Source of the DNA: Pseudomonas viridiflava
GTDB lineage: Bacteria; Pseudomonadota; Gammaproteobacteria; Pseudomonadales; Pseudomonadaceae
Assembly (NCBI RefSeq): GCF_900582625.1
Contig: NZ_UTIQ01000001.1
Coordinates: forward strand, 310,001-374,000
Direction: 5' to 3'
Length of the DNA stretch: 64,000 nt
Both the position numbers and the translations under genes were made by a program. How positions within the stretch are numbered: the stretch's first letter is position 1; every line of letters starts with the position of its first letter. Below, piece by piece: positions 62,683-64,000 of the stretch. The notes beneath the pieces are model-generated. The model had not been told where the DNA came from and did no database searches. It saw nothing but the letters and a program-made list of their open reading frames with translations.

Positions 62683-64000
62683 TCACTCAGACAACTTGAA
62701 GGTAATGAAGCTTGCACGGCCTTCACGAAGCACGCGCATCGACACCGAACGGTTCTTCGGCAGCGCTTGAGCGACCTGGGTAAAAGTCTTCGCCGAATCA
62801 ATGGCCTGGTTATTCAGGTGAGTGACGACATCGCCTGGACGCAGACCAATAAGAGCGGCAGGGCCGTCCTGTACTTCCTTGATGACTACGCCGCCTTTGA
62901 GATCAAGCGCTTTGCGCTCGTCAGCGGTTAGCTCAGCAACCTTGACGCCCATACGATTGCTGTTGCGTTCCACGGCCGACTCACCGCCACCGTTGGCAGC
63001 GACTTCATCGTCATCGGCGGGCAGGTTGCCGATGGTCAATTCCACGGTCTTGCGCGAGCCTTCACGAATCACTTCCAACTGGGCTTTGCTGCCCGCCTTC
63101 ATGCGGCCGACCAGGTGAGGTAGATCTGCCGACATGACGATAGGTTGGCCGTTTAGGCTCAAAATAACGTCGCCGACCAGCAGGCCGCCTTTGGCTGCGG
63201 GACCGTCTTCCATCACTTGAGCGACCAATGCGCCGGCTGGTCTATCCAGACCAAACGACTCAGCCAGGTCTTTGTTGACCTCTTGGATCACTACGCCCAG
63301 CCAGCCACGGCTGACTTTGCCTTCGGTTCGCAACTGATTGGCCACGTCCATCGCCACATCCATCGGAATGGCGAACGACAGGCCCATGAAGCCACCCGAA
63401 CGGGTGAAAATTTGCGAGTTGATACCGATTACTTCGCCATTCAGGTTAAACAGCGGGCCACCCGAATTGCCGGGGTTGATCGCCACGTCAGTTTGAATGA
63501 ACGGCACATAGCTCTCATTCGGCAGGCTGCGTCCCTTCGCGCTGACGATGCCGGCGGTAGCGGAGTGGTCAAAGCCAAATGGCGAGCCAATGGCGAGCAC
63601 CCAAGCGCCAACTTTGAGTTCTTCCGATTTACCGATTTTCACGACCGGAAGATTTTTGCCATCAACCTTGAGCAATGCCACGTCGGTGCGAGGATCAGCG
63701 CCGATCAGCTTGGCTTTCAATTCGCTGCGGTCAGACAGGCGCACGATAATTTCGTCAGCGCCAGTCACGACGTGGTTGTTGGTCAGCACATAGCCATCGG
63801 GAGAAATGATGAAGCCGGAGCCCAGCGACTGCGCGCCACGCTGTTGCTGGCGGCCTTGGGGCGAGCGTTGCTGTGGGGGCATGTTGCGTTCGAAGAATTC
63901 GCGAAACATCGGCGGCAGACCTTCCAGATCAGGAATGTCTTGGCCGGAAGCGCCTGCAACACGGTCCGGAACCTTCTGCGTCGTACTGATGTTGACGACG
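62683..64000 (-). CDS. mucD: Periplasmic serine protease MucD (5' end off window)
   Basis: DegP/HtrA-family protease of the periplasm that degrades misfolded proteins and dampens the AlgU envelope-stress response. The visible ~439 residues begin VVNISTTQKVPDR and include TNNHVV (His), DVALL (Asp), GNSGGP (Ser) and two PDZ domains (PDZ1 ~GALVAQVMEDGPAAKGGL; PDZ2 ~GVVIKEVQDGPAALIGLRPGDVVTHL). About 35 N-terminal residues, including the signal peptide, lie beyond the right edge. An internal ATG at 63909 is not the start. In Pseudomonas mucD follows mucABC and algU. Confidence 0.95.
   Translation of the reverse strand, partial: VVNISTTQKVPDRVAGASGQDIPDLEGLPPMFREFFERNMPPQQRSPQGRQQQRGAQSLGSGFIISPDGYVLTNNHVVTGADEIIVRLSDRSELKAKLIGADPRTDVALLKVDGKNLPVVKIGKSEELKVGAWVLAIGSPFGFDHSATAGIVSAKGRSLPNESYVPFIQTDVAINPGNSGGPLFNLNGEVIGINSQIFTRSGGFMGLSFAIPMDVAMDVANQLRTEGKVSRGWLGVVIQEVNKDLAESFGLDRPAGALVAQVMEDGPAAKGGLLVGDVILSLNGQPIVMSADLPHLVGRMKAGSKAQLEVIREGSRKTVELTIGNLPADDDEVAANGGGESAVERNSNRMGVKVAELTADERKALDLKGGVVIKEVQDGPAALIGLRPGDVVTHLNNQAIDSAKTFTQVAQALPKNRSVSMRVLREGRASFITFKLSE

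Noticed and set aside
63907..63909. ATG 63909 as mucD start
   Set aside because: The frame continues upstream with the conserved MucD residues VVNIST to PDLEGLPP, so the true start is beyond the window.

Overview
The window is GC-rich, gene-dense chromosomal DNA from a gamma-proteobacterium that is almost certainly a Pseudomonas or close relative. The strongest pointer is the right end, where mucD-lepA-lepB-DUF4845-rnc-era-recO-pdxJ lie on the minus strand in the order known from Pseudomonas aeruginosa. An AsrA-type second Lon protease follows nearby. Other pointers are phaG, the NAGGN osmolyte operon, cmoAB and several Pseudomonas-style short palindromic repeats. No insertion sequence, prophage, CRISPR array or rRNA was seen. 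There is one tRNA, tRNA-Gly(CCC).

Layout. 0-5.6 kb: urea carboxylase and allophanate hydrolase, the ATP-dependent urea amidolyase route. 5.7-11.6 kb: a diguanylate cyclase, a small CWC zinc-type protein, rsuA, two L,D-transpeptidase-fold envelope proteins and phaG. 11.7-16.7 kb: tRNA-Gly, a small AT-richer membrane protein gene, GlxA-type and LysR regulators, a secreted cupin/carboxymuconolactone decarboxylase-like protein and the UV endonuclease uvsE. 16.9-18.7 kb: a two-domain KaiC-like ATPase and a single-domain receiver. 18.9-23.8 kb: accessory genes including a HigBA-like and a RES/Xre toxin-antitoxin pair. 23.8-30 kb: signalling genes, namely an HD-GYP protein, FecR and OmpA-like envelope proteins and a CHASE2 adenylate/guanylate cyclase. 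31.5-38.6 kb: a divergent class A penicillin-binding protein, small proteins and a 7TMR-DISM hybrid histidine kinase.

38.7-45.3 kb is an osmotic-stress block: the N-acetylglutaminylglutamine amide (NAGGN) genes asnO, ngg and an M42 peptidase, followed by the proline/sodium symporter putP. 45.9-50.3 kb is a compact four-gene minus-strand operon encoding a cupredoxin-like periplasmic protein, a sensor-EAL protein, a DUF3034 outer-membrane-type protein and a lipoprotein globin. 50.5-56.3 kb holds an AraC regulator, the Lon paralogue, a chagasin-like lipoprotein and cmoAB. 56.4-64 kb is the conserved housekeeping block; mucD runs off the right edge.

C-di-GMP and cyclic-nucleotide signalling recurs: a GGEEF, an HD-GYP, an EAL and a class III cyclase, each with its own membrane sensor region. 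Three families of short palindromic repeats occupy many intergenic gaps. One copy is inserted in frame inside the urea carboxylase gene, and another supplies the stop codon of the penicillin-binding protein. Starts were chosen by eye from ribosome-binding sites and family knowledge; no database search was possible.
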